A DNA stretch of 6,167 nt, taken from positions 1 to 6,167 of the forward strand of contig SUVZ01000240.1 of assembly GCA_015061765.1 (NCBI GenBank), written 5' to 3'. The first letter of the stretch is position 1. Every line of letters begins with the position of its first letter. Made by a program: the position numbers and the translations under genes. This document shows, one piece after another, positions 5,406 to 6,167 of this stretch. This DNA is from Lentisphaerota bacterium. Lineage in GTDB: Bacteria; Verrucomicrobiota; Kiritimatiellia; RFP12; UBA1067. The notes beneath the pieces were generated by a model. That model had not been told where the DNA came from, made no database searches, and saw nothing but the letters and a program-made list of their open reading frames with translations.

Positions 5406-5447
5406 TTCGCAAATGCTACGATAATAAATGCGCGATATATACTATAT
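5406..5447. promoter_or_regulatory. Putative operator of the XylR-like regulator, copy 2 (upstream of the glycoside hydrolase)
   Basis: This element matches 393-434 at 37 of 42 bases, and the following -10 lies at the identical offset (start 17 bases after the element's last base in both). AAATG occurs at 5411 and 5426. An additional exact CGCAAATG precedes the element at 5395-5402, giving three AAATG-type half sites here (5398, 5411, 5426). No divergent -10 is visible on the minus strand, so this copy appears to serve one direction only. It links the hydrolase to the regulator and transporter at the other end of the window. Confidence 0.65.
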
Positions 5448-5460
5448 GTTTTTGGAGATG

Positions 5461-5469
5461 TGATATACT
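5461..5469 (+). promoter_or_regulatory. Extended -10 promoter of the glycoside hydrolase gene
   Basis: TGA-TATACT is an extended -10 (5 of 6 to TATAAT). The -35 position (5441-5446, ACTATA) is poor and lies within the shared element. The predicted start near 5476 leaves a leader of about 20 nt with a purine-rich Shine-Dalgarno region (AGGGAG, then AAAAGG) before the ATG at 5498, unlike the leaderless starts elsewhere in the window. Confidence 0.65.
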
Positions 5470-5497
5470 TGCGCGCATAAAGAAGGGAGAAAAAGGA

Positions 5498-6167
5498 ATG
5501 AAAACAAAATATGCAACAATAATCGGCTTGTTGGGATTGGCCGCATCTGTTGCCTACGGCACAATGCCGCCGCTTCTCAAGACCGGTCCTGACCGCAACG
5601 CCACGCAACTTCAGGTGCAGTTGAAGAAGATCGGTTGCCTTAGGCCGAAAAACGTGAAGGAGGTTGGAGACTCCAACTTCACCATCGATGGTGCGCCCGT
5701 CGACCGCGACTTCGTTGACTTCGACAAATACCGCGATTATCTTGAGCCGCTTGGAGTGAACAAGATCCGTATTCTCACCGGTTGGGCGAAGAGTGAAAAG
5801 GTGAAAGGCAAGGTTGACGTCGCATGGCTCGACCATATCGTCGATTGGTGCCTGGCGCACGACATCAATCCGCTGCTTGAACTCAGCTACGGCAATCCGA
5901 TCTATCCCGGTGCGGGCGGCGCCGGACTTGCGGATGGCATCCCTAATACGCCGGAAGGCCTGAAGGAGTGGGATCGCTGGGTTGATTTCCTCGCGAACCA
6001 TTTCAAGGGGCGTGTCAAGGAATGGGCGATGTGGAATGAACCTGACCTGCGGAGACGTGCTAACAACACACCGCCTGCGATTGCTGCATTCAATGTTCGG
6101 AGCGCGAAAATCCTCAAGAGGTACATGCCAAATTGCCGGATACACGGACTCTCGCTCGCGAATCCGA
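5498..6167 (+). CDS. Secreted glycoside hydrolase, clan GH-A-like (partial, C-terminus off the right edge)
   Basis: The frame from the ATG at 5498 stays open for 223 complete codons to the window edge. Residues 1-21 form a signal peptide: basic MKTK, hydrophobic core IIGLLGLAASVA, and a likely cleavage around AYG-T. The mature part reads like a (beta/alpha)8 retaining glycosidase: YLEPLGVNKIRILTGWAK (81-98), WCLAHDINPLLELSYG (117-132), WDRWVDFLANHFKGRVKEW (158-176), then MWNEPD (178-183), in which E181 fits the clan GH-A acid/base. The nucleophile strand lies beyond the window. GH39- or GH5-type is the closest impression, but the family and substrate cannot be fixed from this half. The export signal puts it in the periplasm or outside, releasing a product for the transporter. 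The shared upstream element suggests co-regulation with the MFS-SDR-lyase operon. A long minus-strand open frame in the same place is a shadow. Confidence 0.85.
   Translation, partial: MKTKYATIIGLLGLAASVAYGTMPPLLKTGPDRNATQLQVQLKKIGCLRPKNVKEVGDSNFTIDGAPVDRDFVDFDKYRDYLEPLGVNKIRILTGWAKSEKVKGKVDVAWLDHIVDWCLAHDINPLLELSYGNPIYPGAGGAGLADGIPNTPEGLKEWDRWVDFLANHFKGRVKEWAMWNEPDLRRRANNTPPAIAAFNVRSAKILKRYMPNCRIHGLSLANP

Noticed and set aside
5363..6145. Minus-strand open frame of 260 codons over the hydrolase
   Set aside because: The plus strand has a signal peptide, ribosome binding site, extended -10 and a WNEP motif. The antisense product has no family resemblance and would run through the promoter.

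Overview
The window looks like a carbohydrate-use locus from a bacterium of intermediate G+C. It holds a divergently transcribed sugar-sensing regulator, a transporter-dehydrogenase-aldolase-like operon, and the start of a secreted glycoside hydrolase. A XylR-type regulator, a DUF4143 ATPase and repeat-rich spacers together suggest an anaerobic PVC-group organism (Lentisphaerota/Kiritimatiellota-like). That placement is an inference from gene content, not from a marker gene.

Layout, left to right. Positions 1-362 (minus strand) encode the N-terminal 120 residues of a XylR-like, periplasmic-binding-protein-fold regulator whose gene runs off the left edge. A compact divergent control region (363-463) separates it from a three-gene plus-strand operon: an MFS transporter (464-1711), an SDR dehydrogenase (1735-2502) and a DapA/NanA-superfamily lyase-like protein (2512-3546). 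A spacer with two 31-bp palindromic tandem repeats (3659-3720) precedes a stand-alone ATPase of the AAA_14/DUF4143 type (3753-4955). A repeat-dense non-coding stretch of about 540 bp follows (9-mer arrays in inverted orientation, a 49-bp direct repeat, a 13-bp inverted repeat). The window ends in a signal-peptide-bearing clan GH-A-like glycoside hydrolase (5498 to the right edge).

The main result is a shared regulatory module. A 42-bp element at 393-434, between the divergent regulator and transporter genes, recurs at 5406-5447 upstream of the hydrolase with 37 of 42 bases identical. In both places it sits at exactly the same distance from an extended -10 box (TGn-TATAAT and TGn-TATACT) and covers a poor -35 region. 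The likely reading is that the XylR-like protein activates both the uptake/catabolism operon and the hydrolase, making one regulon: the hydrolase releases a glycan product outside the cytoplasm, the MFS protein imports it, and the SDR and lyase-like protein process it. The ATPase and the repeats lie between the two parts and look like an accessory insertion.

A second theme is start architecture. Three genes (regulator, MFS transporter, ATPase) have an extended -10 only 6-8 nt before the ATG and no Shine-Dalgarno sequence, which predicts leaderless mRNAs. The operon-internal genes and the hydrolase have ordinary ribosome binding sites.
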